64,000 nucleotides of DNA. Source: Salipaludibacillus sp047795645. Its GTDB lineage: Bacteria > Bacillota > Bacilli > Bacillales > Salisediminibacteriaceae. Positions 1 to 8,831 of the stretch are shown here, piece by piece (position 1 is the first letter of the stretch; every line of letters starts with the position of its first letter). Below the pieces are notes generated by a model. That model saw nothing but the letters and a program-made list of their open reading frames with translations. It did not search any database and was not told the DNA's origin. Location of the stretch: positions 4,588,001-4,652,000 of the forward strand of contig NZ_CP181045.1 in the NCBI RefSeq assembly GCF_047795645.1, in the 5' to 3' direction. The position numbers were made by a program, and so were the translations under genes.

Positions 1-1
1 A

Positions 2-454
2 GAAAATATCCGCTATGGTCGATTAAATGCTACTGACGATGAAGTTGAGCAAGCGGCGAAAATGGCTAATGCCCATTCTTTTATTGATTTTATGCCAAAT
101 CAGTATGATACAGAGATTGATGCTGAAGGTGGCGGTATTAGTCAGGGGCAGAAACAATTACTTTCCATTGCTCGTGCATTATTAGCAGATCCGGCTATTC
201 TCGTTTTGGATGAGGCAACAAGTAGCATCGATACAGTCACCGAATTGAAAATTCAAGAGGCCTTACAGCGATTAATGAAAGGGAGAACGAGCTTTGTCGT
301 AGCCCATCGATTAAATACGATTCAACAAGCAGATAAAATACTTGTTTTACAAGAAGGAAAATTGATTGAGCAGGGATCTCATCAAGAGCTTTTATCTCAA
401 GATGGCTTTTATGCAGATTTGTATTTCAGTCAATTAAAGCGAGAAGTTGGATAA
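2..454 (+). CDS. ABC exporter, C-terminal part of ATPase domain (partial)
   Basis: The reading frame is open from base 2, so the gene begins before the window; 150 residues are visible. They are the second half of an ABC ATPase domain: signature motif ISQGQ (in place of LSGGQ), Walker B ILVLDEAT, D-loop SSID and H-loop VAHRL, then an ordinary C-terminal helix ending in KREVG. The spacing and wording fit the multidrug/lipid half-exporters of the MsbA/LmrA group, which carry an N-terminal membrane domain; that domain and Walker A lie upstream. A hairpin terminator follows 90 bp downstream. Substrate cannot be inferred. Confidence 0.9.
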   Translation, partial: ENIRYGRLNATDDEVEQAAKMANAHSFIDFMPNQYDTEIDAEGGGISQGQKQLLSIARALLADPAILVLDEATSSIDTVTELKIQEALQRLMKGRTSFVVAHRLNTIQQADKILVLQEGKLIEQGSHQELLSQDGFYADLYFSQLKREVG

Positions 455-494
455 TAAACTCAGTGAAGTAACCTGACAATTTACAGGAAACGAA

Positions 495-523
495 TAGACG
501 TCTGACGAGTAACTCGTTATAAT
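495..523 (+). promoter_or_regulatory. candidate SigmaA promoter for ade
   Basis: TAGACG (495-500) and a consensus TATAAT (518-523) are separated by 17 bp. A start near 530 would place the terminator hairpin at 544-575 inside the ade leader. The -35 matches only 4 of 6 bases, so this is a candidate. Confidence 0.5.
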
Positions 524-543
524 AGAATTACTTTACAACTAGT

Positions 544-575
544 AACTCCAAGGTTCACTGTCCTTGGAGTTTTTT
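544..575 (+). terminator. intrinsic terminator in front of ade (possible attenuator)
   Basis: A perfect 10-bp stem (544-553 with 562-571), 8-nt loop and a T run to 575. It can end the ABC transcript, but it lies only 16 bp before the ade ribosome binding site, leaving no room for an ade promoter after it. Any ade transcript should therefore have to read through it. Confidence 0.85.
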
Positions 576-602
576 CGAACAAAGATAAATGGAGGCGATA
601 AG

Positions 603-2345
603 ATGAATGAAAAAACGAAATTATCGGAACGTATACAAGTTTCGAATAAACTGCTTCCAGCTGATGTAGTTATAAAAAATGGAAAAATAGTCAACGTTTT
701 TACGATGGAGATAGAGAATGGTGATGTAGCGATATATGACGGAATGATTGTCGGTATAGGAGAGTACTCGGGAACGACAGAAGTAGATGCAACAGGGAAA
801 TTCATTGTACCAGGCTTGATTGATGGGCATGTTCACATTGAATCTTCGATGGTGCCACCTAGTCATTTCTCTCACGTCGTTGTGCCACATGGTGTCACAA
901 CGATCGTGACAGATCCACACGAAATTGCAAACGTATCAGGAGAAGCGGGCATTCAATTTATGTTGGATGACTCAGATGGAATCGCACTAGATGCGTTGTT
1001 CATGCTACCTTCGTGCGTGCCGGCAACACCATTTGAAAATTCGGGTGCTAAGTTAGCGGCAGAAAGTTTGGCTCCTTTTTATGTGCATAATCGAGTATTA
1101 GGTTTAGCGGAAGTGATGGATTACCCTTCTACTGCTCAGGCAGATGAAGGAATGATAAATAAATTATATGATGCCAGGAAACGAGGGCGTGTCATCGATG
1201 GTCATGGAGCTGGATTAGATGCTCATGCGATGAACATTTACGGAACAGCTGGGATCACAACGGACCATGAGAGTACAACATTAGAAGAGGCAAGGGAACG
1301 ATTAAGAAAAGGATTGTATGTGTTGATTCGTGAAGGGTCCGGAGCGAAAGATTTAGAAGCGCTGATCCCACTCGTTAATGAAAAAAATGCAAGAAGGTTT
1401 CTCTTTTGTACAGACGACAAACATTTAGACGAGCTAATTGAGCATGGCAGTATTGATGAAAACATTCGGTTAGCGATTCAACAGGGATTGGACCCGATCT
1501 TGGCGATACAGCTTGCTACTTTGAATGCTGCAGAGTGTTATCGGTTAAAAACAAAGGGAGCGATAGCACCAGGATACGAAGCGGATATTTTGCTTGTAGA
1601 TGACTTAACTACTTTCTCAATAACAGATGTATATAAGGATGGTGAATTAGTCGCACAAAATGGAAAGATGCTGATGGAAGAAGAATCCGTAGTAACGCCT
1701 GATGAGCATTTGTTAAATACAATTCATCTCCCGAAAGTGACGAAAGAGAGCTTGGAAATCACTGTTTCGGGAACGGGGAAAGTTCATGCGATTAAGCTGA
1801 TACCAAACAGTCTTGTAACGGAAAAAGTCATCGTCGAGCCTGCCCAAGATCGTGGCGTATTTATCGCAAGCGAGACAAATGACTTGATGAAAATGGCAGT
1901 CATTGAGCGTCACCATTACACAGGAAATATCGGTTTGGGGTTTATTCAAGGACTCGGTTTTTCAGAAGGGGCTATTGCGTTAACCGTCGCCCATGACTCA
2001 CACAATTTAGTTACAGCGGGTACTAATGATGAAGACATGCTTAAAGCAATAGAAGAAGTAGCGAAAATACGTGGAGGTATGGTGCTAGTGAAAGCGGGCG
2101 AAGTGGTTGCGAGTTTGCAACTAAACATTGCTGGTCTTATGTCTTCAGGAATTACCAACGATGCATATAAAGGGATGAAGCAATTAGACGAAGGGCTGAA
2201 AAAGCTAGGATTTGAAGGTGATTTTAACCCCTTTTCCGCGTTATCATTCATGTGCTTACCAGTTATTCCAGAATTAAAATTAACCGATCTAGGTTACTTT
2301 GATGGCATTGCTGGGGAACATATCCCGTTGGAAGTCAAATTATAG
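603..2345 (+). CDS. ade: adenine deaminase
   Basis: AdeC-type adenine deaminase, which converts adenine to hypoxanthine and ammonia in purine salvage; cytoplasmic metalloenzyme. The amidohydrolase signature GLIDGHVHIESSM (HxH metal ligands) is near residue 75, followed by TDPHEIANV and the glutamate-containing LAEVMDYP, HGAG and a TDHES segment. Length 580 aa is normal for the Bacillus enzyme. The ATG at 603 is chosen because GGAGG (591-595) is 7 bp upstream; an in-frame ATG at 564 lies inside the terminator hairpin and has no such site. The gene stands alone, with terminators on both sides. Confidence 0.95.
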   Translation: MNEKTKLSERIQVSNKLLPADVVIKNGKIVNVFTMEIENGDVAIYDGMIVGIGEYSGTTEVDATGKFIVPGLIDGHVHIESSMVPPSHFSHVVVPHGVTTIVTDPHEIANVSGEAGIQFMLDDSDGIALDALFMLPSCVPATPFENSGAKLAAESLAPFYVHNRVLGLAEVMDYPSTAQADEGMINKLYDARKRGRVIDGHGAGLDAHAMNIYGTAGITTDHESTTLEEARERLRKGLYVLIREGSGAKDLEALIPLVNEKNARRFLFCTDDKHLDELIEHGSIDENIRLAIQQGLDPILAIQLATLNAAECYRLKTKGAIAPGYEADILLVDDLTTFSITDVYKDGELVAQNGKMLMEEESVVTPDEHLLNTIHLPKVTKESLEITVSGTGKVHAIKLIPNSLVTEKVIVEPAQDRGVFIASETNDLMKMAVIERHHYTGNIGLGFIQGLGFSEGAIALTVAHDSHNLVTAGTNDEDMLKAIEEVAKIRGGMVLVKAGEVVASLQLNIAGLMSSGITNDAYKGMKQLDEGLKKLGFEGDFNPFSALSFMCLPVIPELKLTDLGYFDGIAGEHIPLEVKL

Positions 2346-2355
2346 CTGGCGACGT

Positions 2356-2394
2356 AATGGTTCATCTTCTTTGCTGAAGATGAGCCATTTTTGG
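2356..2394 (+). terminator. intrinsic terminator of ade
   Basis: A 13-bp stem (2356-2368 with 2377-2389, one G-T pair) and 8-nt loop, followed by a T run. Confidence 0.85.
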
Positions 2395-2416
2395 CATTTT
2401 AGGGGTGGCTATGCAC

Positions 2417-2450
2417 AAAAAACCTAACAGATATTTTGTTAGGCTTTTTA
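2417..2450 (-). terminator. terminator of the thi operon
   Basis: Stem cctaaca/tgttagg (2423-2429 with 2437-2443). Read on the minus strand it is followed by six T; T-rich sequence on the other side means it may act in both directions between the convergent ade and thiE. Confidence 0.8.
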
Positions 2451-2459
2451 ATGATTTAG

Positions 2460-3119
2460 TTAAAGGTCTTCTAGTTCCAACCTAAACTGTTCAGCAGCAT
2501 GCTTTGCTGAAGTCGCCGAAGCGATCGCAGAAATAACTGAAACACCGTCAGCCCCAGCCTGTGCGATCCCTCTAGTACGGTGAATATCAATGCCACCAAT
2601 CGCAACGATTGGAATAGTAATCCCCTCTTCACGCATTGCAGAAATCATCTCTGGTCCACATGCCTCTTCAGCATCTGCCTTGGAATTGGTTGGGTACATG
2701 GGACCTACTCCAATATAATCAGCCCCATCTTTGACGGCCTGCTTTGCTTCAGCAATTGTATGAGCTGAAATACCAAGGATCTTATTATCGCCTATTTTCT
2801 CCCTTACGAAAGGCCCGTTTGCGTCAGTTTGTCCGACATGAACGCCATCAGCTCCAATTTCCAATGCTAATTCAACATCATCATTTATAATGAAAGGAAT
2901 CTGATTAGCTTGACAAATCTGTTTCAATTTAAGAGCCATCTCCCGTTTGGACCGGCCTGTTAGCGATGCGTCCCCTTTTTCTCGGAATTGGAAAAGAGTG
3001 ATCCCACCAGAAATAGCTTCGGATAACACTTCTGGTAGCGGTTTGTTAACATTATTTGTTCCACTTATGAAGTAGAGCTTCAGCGCGTTTTTTATAAAAA
3101 GATTATTTCGATCTACCAT
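2460..3119 (-). CDS. thiE: thiamine-phosphate synthase
   Basis: Joins the pyrimidine diphosphate (HMP-PP) to thiazole phosphate to form thiamine monophosphate; cytoplasmic TIM barrel. Visible family motifs are LYFISGT at the N-terminus, FQFREKG, GADGVHVGQTD, ILGISAHT, YIGVGPMYPTNSK and VAIGGI. Length 219 aa is usual. It is the last gene of thiM-thiD-thiE and overlaps the end of thiD by 7 bp, so it is probably translationally coupled. A weak ribosome binding site (GAAGGTA) precedes the ATG. Controlled by the upstream TPP riboswitch. Confidence 0.96.
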   Translation of the reverse strand: MVDRNNLFIKNALKLYFISGTNNVNKPLPEVLSEAISGGITLFQFREKGDASLTGRSKREMALKLKQICQANQIPFIINDDVELALEIGADGVHVGQTDANGPFVREKIGDNKILGISAHTIAEAKQAVKDGADYIGVGPMYPTNSKADAEEACGPEMISAMREEGITIPIVAIGGIDIHRTRGIAQAGADGVSVISAIASATSAKHAAEQFRLELEDL

Positions 3120-3952
3120 TCTGTTTCTACCTTCATTTCATTTAGAGATTCTTGGTAAATACGATGAGCAGCATGGTAGGTGGACCCTGGACCTTTTCCT
3201 AGAGAATAACCGTGTTCAATCGCTATATGAATAAATCGCTTTGCTTCACGGACAGCTTGTTTCAATGGAAGTCCTTTTGCCAAATTGGCAGCAATTGCTG
3301 CGGAATACGTGCACCCTGTTCCGTGAGTATGTTCTGTTTTGATAAATGGAACAGAAAAAAAGTGAAAATTTTGTCCGTCATAAAAGATATCAACAATGTT
3401 TTCAGCAGTGTCATCTTCGCTGTGCCCACCTTTGAGTAAAACGGATTGAGCACCCATGTTGAACATTTCCTTCACAGCTTTTTTTCTTTCGTCTAAAGTC
3501 GTAAGCGGCATATTTGTGATCTCTTTTGCTTCAGGAATATTTGGTGTAATAATTGTCGCTTTTGGAATTAAATTATTAATTAACGCGTCCATAGCTTCTG
3601 GATGTAATAATTTGGCGCCTGAAGTTGATACCATAACAGGGTCAACAACAAGTGATGACCACTTATATTCAATCGCTTTATCTACGACGATATTAATTCG
3701 TTCCTTATCAAACAACATTCCTGTTTTTACCGCATCAGCACCGATATCTTCCATTACTGAAGTGATTTGTTGTGCAACACCCTTTGGATCAACGGGATAA
3801 ACTCCTTGAACTCCAACGCTATTTTGAGCCGTAATTGCAGTGATCGCGGACATTCCAAACACGTTTAATTCTTGAAATGTTTTTATATCTGCTTGAATAC
3901 CAGCACCGCCTCCGCTGTCAGAACCGGCAATTGTTAATACTTTTGGTGTCAT
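3113..3952 (-). CDS. thiD: hydroxymethylpyrimidine/phosphomethylpyrimidine kinase
   Basis: Phosphorylates HMP and HMP-P to give HMP-PP for ThiE. The ribokinase-fold signature IAGSDSGGGAGIQADIKT is at the N-terminus; VVDPVMVSTSG, LLKGGH and the anion-hole motif HGTGCTYSAAIAA are all present. An ATG at 3958 overlaps the thiM stop as ATGA, but it is only 3 bp from the GGAGGG (3962-3967); the second ATG at 3952 has a 9-bp spacing and is preferred (279 aa). PdxK-type pyridoxine kinases are related, but the operon context settles the ThiD role. Confidence 0.95.
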   Translation of the reverse strand: MTPKVLTIAGSDSGGGAGIQADIKTFQELNVFGMSAITAITAQNSVGVQGVYPVDPKGVAQQITSVMEDIGADAVKTGMLFDKERINIVVDKAIEYKWSSLVVDPVMVSTSGAKLLHPEAMDALINNLIPKATIITPNIPEAKEITNMPLTTLDERKKAVKEMFNMGAQSVLLKGGHSEDDTAENIVDIFYDGQNFHFFSVPFIKTEHTHGTGCTYSAAIAANLAKGLPLKQAVREAKRFIHIAIEHGYSLGKGPGSTYHAAHRIYQESLNEMKVETEW

Positions 3953-3954
3953 AG

Positions 3955-4770
3955 TCATTTTCCCTCCATGATGGACTTGTTGAAGTTAGCCCAATGATCG
4001 ATTTGTCCAGAAGTTAATTGGTATAGGGCATCGATAAAGTGGACTTGGAAATGACCAGGTCCCATATTGGGTTCTTTTTCAGCCGCAACCTGAGCGCTAA
4101 TGCCATAAAATGCGACTGCGCAAGTGACTGCCTCCAATAGATCATCGTGAACAGAGATGAAAGCTCCGACAACGGAACTTAATAAACAACCTGCTCCTGT
4201 TATTTTTGATTGGAGAAAATGACCGTTGTCGACGGTATAGACTCTGTCACCGTCAGTAATAACATCTGATTCGCCGGTCAAAGCGACGATTGTACCCCAT
4301 GTTTTCGCAACTTCTTTAGCAATTGCAACGGTGTCATTCATCTTGGCGGTAGAGTCGACGCCACGCATTTCAACAGAATGATCAATCAAATTGGCAATCT
4401 CCCCACCGTTTCCGCGAATAACTGCGATGTTTAATTCGGTTAGTAATTTTTTAGCAGATTCGGTCCTAAATGGCGTGGCACCAACTCCAACGGGATCAAG
4501 TACAATTGGCGTACTTGCTAGATTTGCAGCTTTTCCGGCTAAGAGCATCGCTTCTACTTCTTGCTTCGTAAGTGTTCCTATGTTCAAAACTAATGCCTGT
4601 GCAACCTTTGCCATATTCTCAACTTCTTCTTTGGCATAAGCCATAACAGGGCTAGCTCCAATCGCGTAAAGTCCATTTGCTGTAAAGTTAGTAACAACGA
4701 CATTCGTAATATTGTGTATGAGCGGTGAGGTGTCTTGAATTTTCGTTCGTAACGTGTGAATCGGTAGCAT
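3955..4770 (-). CDS. thiM: hydroxyethylthiazole kinase
   Basis: Salvages 4-methyl-5-(2-hydroxyethyl)thiazole by phosphorylation. Motifs seen: PLIHNITNVVVTNFTANG near the N-terminus, LDPVGVGAT, RGNGGEI, ALTGESD and the ATP/anion-hole TGAGCLLSSVVGAF. Length 271 aa is normal. First gene of the thiMDE operon, with AAAGGAAG before the ATG at 4770. Because the operon has the thiazole kinase and no thiazole synthase genes, it serves salvage plus the final coupling step; other thiamine genes must lie elsewhere. Confidence 0.96.
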   Translation of the reverse strand: MLPIHTLRTKIQDTSPLIHNITNVVVTNFTANGLYAIGASPVMAYAKEEVENMAKVAQALVLNIGTLTKQEVEAMLLAGKAANLASTPIVLDPVGVGATPFRTESAKKLLTELNIAVIRGNGGEIANLIDHSVEMRGVDSTAKMNDTVAIAKEVAKTWGTIVALTGESDVITDGDRVYTVDNGHFLQSKITGAGCLLSSVVGAFISVHDDLLEAVTCAVAFYGISAQVAAEKEPNMGPGHFQVHFIDALYQLTSGQIDHWANFNKSIMEGK

Positions 4771-4811
4771 AATCGTCTTCCTTTCTGAAAAAAAGTGAGA
4801 TTTTAGAAAAT

Positions 4812-4843
4812 AAAAAAGCGCTGCTCCAAATGGAACCGCGCTG
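4812..4843 (-). terminator. riboswitch-controlled terminator of thiMDE
   Basis: On the minus strand a GC-rich hairpin (4841-4832 with 4827-4818, one mismatch and one G-U pair, loop ATTT) is followed by six T (4817-4812). Its 5' arm includes TGGAAC complement at 4831-4836, which can alternatively pair with 4874-4879 beside the aptamer. Confidence 0.9.
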
Positions 4844-4869
4844 ATTTGACCTACTAGATCAATTTATCG

Positions 4870-4965
4870 CTGTGTTCCACTTTCCTCCGCTGGTACCATC
4901 CAGATCAGGTTCAAAGGGATCAAGCAAAGCTTTGTCTCAGCCAATTGGCACCCCTAGTGGTTAAC
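4870..4965 (-). promoter_or_regulatory. TPP riboswitch (THI box)
   Basis: The minus strand carries the conserved TPP aptamer blocks: AGGGGTGCC, GGCTGAGA, CCCTTTGAACCTGATCTGG and GGTACCAGCGGAGGAAAG in the right order. P1 is closed by CCACT (4960-4956) with AGTGG (4882-4878). Bases 4874-4879, partly shared with P1, can pair with 4831-4836 in the terminator arm. Ligand binding (P1 formed) therefore frees the terminator and shuts off thiMDE, the usual Bacillus arrangement. Confidence 0.97.
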
Positions 4966-5078
4966 TATTTACTTATTTCTTATTTTCATTTTATCACAAA
5001 TAAAACGGTAAATCATGGAGAACGCATGGTAGGTAGCGAATTATCAGTAGGAAGGAGCTGCCGTATAGGCTTTCCTGT

Positions 5079-7238
5079 CTATCCCTTGACTAAGTAATCA
5101 TTAACAAACACGCGAATCGTAAAGTAATCAATTTCTTCTGAGAGAGCTTCTTTGATTGGTTTCATACCATTTTCAAGTCCGATTTGATCTACTACTTCCT
5201 TTATTTGAGCTATATGCTCTGGTTTGACTAGGCGATCGAAATCGACGGCAATTCCATCGTCTGCCGCTTGGAGAAGGTGACTTTGAATCGTTGTGTATTT
5301 CACATTGCGAGCTGCACAGATTTGTTCGATGGTGTAACCTTCATTAAATAATTCGATTGTTTTCAAAAAGCTAGGAGTCTTATCTTTTTTGTTGCCAATT
5401 CCGTCAGTTTGCTTTTGTTCGTAATTTTTTAAACGACTTGGTAAGTCGAACGATTTCTTTTCATCTGGATTTGCATGCAAAAATTCTGCAATAGCTTGCA
5501 AAAAGTGTTCGCCATACGAATCTACTTTCATTTGACCGACACCTTTTACTTCCAGTAAATCTTCTTTCGTTTCAGGAAGCTTTGCGCATAAATCATTTAG
5601 AGTCTGATCTGAAAAGACCATGTATGGTGCAACTTGATGCTGTTTTGCTAAGGAAGTACGAAGCCCTCGTAGCGTCTCAAAAAGAGGGTGTTGTTTGGCA
5701 AGGACCGTCGTCTGTTTCGCTTGTTTCTTTTCGACTTTGATTTCGCCTTTTAACACCGGGATAGTATTTTCAGTAAGCTGTAAGACTGGGTAATTTCCAC
5801 CACTCATTTTTAAAAATTGAGAGGCAACGAGGTAATCGATAAACTGACTAACCTCTTTTTGTGTGCGATCTTTCAACAATCCGTATGTAGATAATTTAGT
5901 GAAAGAGAAATCTTTCATCTTTTTATTCGCGGAGCCTACGAGAACTTGAGCTACCATTGTTTTACCAAAACGCTCGTTCATCCGTTTAATACAAGAGAAA
6001 ACCATCTGTGCTTCTTTTGTGACGTCTACCGTGTTTCGGTTGTCGACACATTCTGAACAACGTCCACAAGGTTTGATATCACTGTCACTAAAATATTCGA
6101 GGATATAAGCTTGCAAACAATTTTCTGTATGGCAGTAATTGACAATGGCTTGAAGTTTAGTATATTCATTTTCTTTTCGGTCGTCTGCCATTGTTGATTG
6201 ATCGATGAGAAATTGTTGGATGCGAATATCTTGAGGTGTAAACAAGAGGATACATTCACTGTCTTCACCATCACGGCCTGCACGACCTGCTTCTTGATAA
6301 TAACTTTCGATGTTCCTTGGCATTTGTGCATGTATGACGAAGCGAACGTTGGATTTGTTAATCCCCATACCAAAGGCGTTTGTTGCCACCATGACTTGCG
6401 TTTCATCATAAACGAATGACTCTTGCATCTGTCGGCGTTCGTCTGTTGTTAATCCCCCATGATATTTGCCAACGGAGATTCCCAAGCGTGTCAATTTTTC
6501 ATGGAGACGTTCGACTTCTTTTCTAGTGGCAGCATAGATGATGCCTGAATAACGATTATTTCGTTTCATATAATCTTTAATGTATTTGTCACGATCCATC
6601 CCCTTAACGACATGAAATGAAAGATTTTCTCTTGCAAATCCCGTTTGAACAACGTTTTTTGGTGAAATAGATAAAGCTTGGCATATGTCTTCTGTGACCT
6701 CTGGCGTAGCCGTCGCTGTTAGGGCTAAGACTGCTGGTTGACCAGGCAGTTGCTGGATCAGACTTGGAATTTTCAGATAGCTAGGTCGGAAATCATGACC
6801 CCATTGGGATAAGCAATGAGCTTCGTCAACAGCGATTAATGAAATAGGTAAAGATTGAAGCATTTGTAAAAATCCAGCTGATTCTAATCTCTCGGGAGCG
6901 ACATAAACAAGCTTGTGAATTCCATGGCGGATTCCATCAATTCTTTCACGAACTTCTTCGTGATGGAGCGAGCTATTAATAAATGTCGAGTCAATCCCAA
7001 CTTCTTGAAGCTCATCGACTTGATCTTTCATTAGTGAAATGAGCGGAGAGACGACAAGTGTGACTCCAGAGAAAAGTAGTGAAGGGATTTGATAACAAAT
7101 TGATTTTCCTCCACCAGTAGGCATGACACCCATTGTATTTTGATGATCAAAGACTTTTTCAAGTATATCCTTTTGACCTTTGCGAAAATCATCGTAGCCA
7201 AAGTGTTCTTTTAATTTTTCTTCTGCTTGATTCAGCAT
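5079..7238 (-). CDS. recQ: ATP-dependent DNA helicase RecQ
   Basis: 3'-5' DNA helicase of the RecQ family for recombination and fork repair. Walker A GVMPTGGGKS (about residue 38), DEAH box AVDEAHCLSQWGHDFRPSY, GIIYAATRKEVE and the motif VI region QEAGRAGRDG are followed by the four-cysteine zinc site (CHTENC and CGRCSEC, about 370-395). An HRDC domain lies near 515-590 (LRTSLAKQH, LLEVKGVGQMK), then an extra C-terminal helix-turn-helix segment (HTH_40 type) to residue 719, longer than E. coli RecQ. Start supported by GGAGG 8 bp upstream. Confidence 0.95.
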   Translation of the reverse strand: MLNQAEEKLKEHFGYDDFRKGQKDILEKVFDHQNTMGVMPTGGGKSICYQIPSLLFSGVTLVVSPLISLMKDQVDELQEVGIDSTFINSSLHHEEVRERIDGIRHGIHKLVYVAPERLESAGFLQMLQSLPISLIAVDEAHCLSQWGHDFRPSYLKIPSLIQQLPGQPAVLALTATATPEVTEDICQALSISPKNVVQTGFARENLSFHVVKGMDRDKYIKDYMKRNNRYSGIIYAATRKEVERLHEKLTRLGISVGKYHGGLTTDERRQMQESFVYDETQVMVATNAFGMGINKSNVRFVIHAQMPRNIESYYQEAGRAGRDGEDSECILLFTPQDIRIQQFLIDQSTMADDRKENEYTKLQAIVNYCHTENCLQAYILEYFSDSDIKPCGRCSECVDNRNTVDVTKEAQMVFSCIKRMNERFGKTMVAQVLVGSANKKMKDFSFTKLSTYGLLKDRTQKEVSQFIDYLVASQFLKMSGGNYPVLQLTENTIPVLKGEIKVEKKQAKQTTVLAKQHPLFETLRGLRTSLAKQHQVAPYMVFSDQTLNDLCAKLPETKEDLLEVKGVGQMKVDSYGEHFLQAIAEFLHANPDEKKSFDLPSRLKNYEQKQTDGIGNKKDKTPSFLKTIELFNEGYTIEQICAARNVKYTTIQSHLLQAADDGIAVDFDRLVKPEHIAQIKEVVDQIGLENGMKPIKEALSEEIDYFTIRVFVNDYLVKG

Positions 7239-7471
7239 GGTTTTCCTCCGTAGATAGAGATTATATTCTATATTTTAAATAAAGGCTCAGTTATTCTATT
7301 ATATGGAATTTTTTTGCTTTTTAACGATTTGCACTTACTTAAGTGTACAGGATTTGTTTAAGTGAATACTAGGGGATAATCGTGAAAAATTTTATTTTAA
7401 GTTGTTAATAAAGACGCTGTTAAAGCAGGTGATTGATTTAGGTAGTTTTTTTTAAGTAAAAAGCAAATGTT

Positions 7472-7500
7472 TTGAAAAAAGCTAGGGGAGGTATTATAAT
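7472..7500 (+). promoter_or_regulatory. SigmaA promoter of the mhqD-type operon
   Basis: TTGAAA (7472-7477), 17-bp spacer and TATAAT (7495-7500), 72 bp before the ATG. The rest of the 334-bp gap between recQ and this gene is AT-rich, and I see no gene or clear operator in it. Confidence 0.8.
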
Positions 7501-7572
7501 GATAGTACTTACTTTTTGAAAGTGGAGAAATGATATTGCAAGTGTACCGATACTTAAAAGGAGCGTGACAAA

Positions 7573-8181
7573 ATGAAACATATTTTTAAACAAGGGAAAC
7601 AGGGGAACGATCATACATTATTATTACTTCATGGCACAGGTGGAGACGAAAATGATTTGCTTCCTATCGCTGAGATGATTGATCCAGAGGCATCTGTATT
7701 AAGCGTGCGAGGAAATGTTGATGAGAATGGAATGAATCGCTTTTTCAGACGACTAGGAGAAGGGATTTTTGACGAGGAAGATTTGATTTTTCGAACGAAG
7801 GAACTACACGAGTTTATTGATGAAGCAGCTAAAGAACATGGATTTGATAGAAATAACATGACTGCAATAGGTTACTCAAATGGCGCTAATATTGCTGCAA
7901 GTCTGCTTTATCATTTCGAAAAGCCGTTGAATGATGCGATCCTTCTGCATCCTATGGTTCCGCGTAGAGGAATTGACTTGCCTGAGATGACAGGATTCCC
8001 TGTCTTTATTGGGGCGGGTGCGAATGACCCAATTTGTTCTCCTGAAGAAACGGATGAGCTTGAGAAAACATTAAGCGCAGCCGGTGCATTAGTAGAAGTT
8101 TTCTGGGCAAACCAAGGACATCAACTTACAAGAGAAGAAGTTGATAACGCAAAAGCTTGGTATGATAACAACACAAAATAA
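7573..8181 (+). CDS. mhqD: MhqD-type alpha/beta hydrolase (phospholipase/carboxylesterase family)
   Basis: Small serine esterase of 202 aa, close in wording to B. subtilis MhqD (YodD), which is induced by and protects against methylhydroquinone and other quinone electrophiles. Oxyanion loop LLLLHGTGGDEND, nucleophile elbow GYSNGA (Ser about residue 99), acid region GAGANDPICS and the catalytic His in NQGHQLT are all present; no signal peptide. It is followed after 17 bp by a flavin-reductase-fold gene, so the two form a redox/electrophile detoxification operon. MhqR itself is not in the window and I could not make out an MhqR operator. Confidence 0.85.
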   Translation: MKHIFKQGKQGNDHTLLLLHGTGGDENDLLPIAEMIDPEASVLSVRGNVDENGMNRFFRRLGEGIFDEEDLIFRTKELHEFIDEAAKEHGFDRNNMTAIGYSNGANIAASLLYHFEKPLNDAILLHPMVPRRGIDLPEMTGFPVFIGAGANDPICSPEETDELEKTLSAAGALVEVFWANQGHQLTREEVDNAKAWYDNNTK

Positions 8182-8198
8182 GGGGAGGAACGGTAACC

Positions 8199-8801
8199 AT
8201 GACAACCCTCGACCCGAAACAATTGTCGAAAAAAGATAATTATCGTCTGCTCACATCAGCAATTACACCTAGGCCTATCGCATTTATTACATCGATCTCT
8301 AAAGAAGGTGTTCTAAATGCAGCACCATTTAGTTATTTTAGTGTAATTTCCGCAGAACCTCCTCTTTTAGCTGTTTCTATTGGTAGAAAAGAAGGACAGC
8401 AAAAGGACACGGCGAGAAATATTTTGCAAATGGGAGAGTTTGTCGTTCATGGAGTAGATGAGGACAACGTGAAAAAGATGAATCAGACAGCGATGAACTT
8501 ACCTTCTGATCAAAGTGAAGTAGGAAAAGTAGGGCTTTCTCCTATAGTTAGTGAGGTAGTCGGTGTTCCTTCTTTGAAAGAAAGTAAGGTGCGATTTGAG
8601 TGTAAATTGGAAAAACACCTTGTTTTTGAAGAAGGAGATTCTGCGACAGATTTTATTATTGGACGTATCGTCAGTTATACAGTCAATGATGATCTTTATA
8701 ATGATGGTGTCGTTCAAACGGATAAGCTCATGCCAATAGCTAGGTTAGGTGGCAAACAGTACTCGCGACTAGGCAAGATCTTTGAATTGGATCGACCATA
8801 A
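8199..8801 (+). CDS. flavin reductase-like (FMN-binding split barrel) protein
   Basis: 200-aa protein of the flavin reductase domain family: N-terminal YRLLTSAITPRPIAFITS with the FMN-binding serine/threonine pattern, then APFSYFSVISAEPPLLAVSIG and a C-terminal RLGGKQYSRLGKIFEL. These proteins bind FMN and may reduce flavin or quinone; the exact substrate is unknown. AGGGGAGGAA sits before the ATG at 8199, 17 bp after the hydrolase stop, and a terminator follows, so this is a two-gene operon. Similar to YwrF-type proteins of Bacillus. Confidence 0.85.
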   Translation: MTTLDPKQLSKKDNYRLLTSAITPRPIAFITSISKEGVLNAAPFSYFSVISAEPPLLAVSIGRKEGQQKDTARNILQMGEFVVHGVDEDNVKKMNQTAMNLPSDQSEVGKVGLSPIVSEVVGVPSLKESKVRFECKLEKHLVFEEGDSATDFIIGRIVSYTVNDDLYNDGVVQTDKLMPIARLGGKQYSRLGKIFELDRP

Positions 8802-8831
8802 AAGGGAATGTTATTAAAAATCATATACTTG

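Noticed and set aside
455..602. Purine riboswitch upstream of ade
   Set aside because: The conserved purine aptamer core cannot be found; only a promoter-like site and a terminator are visible.
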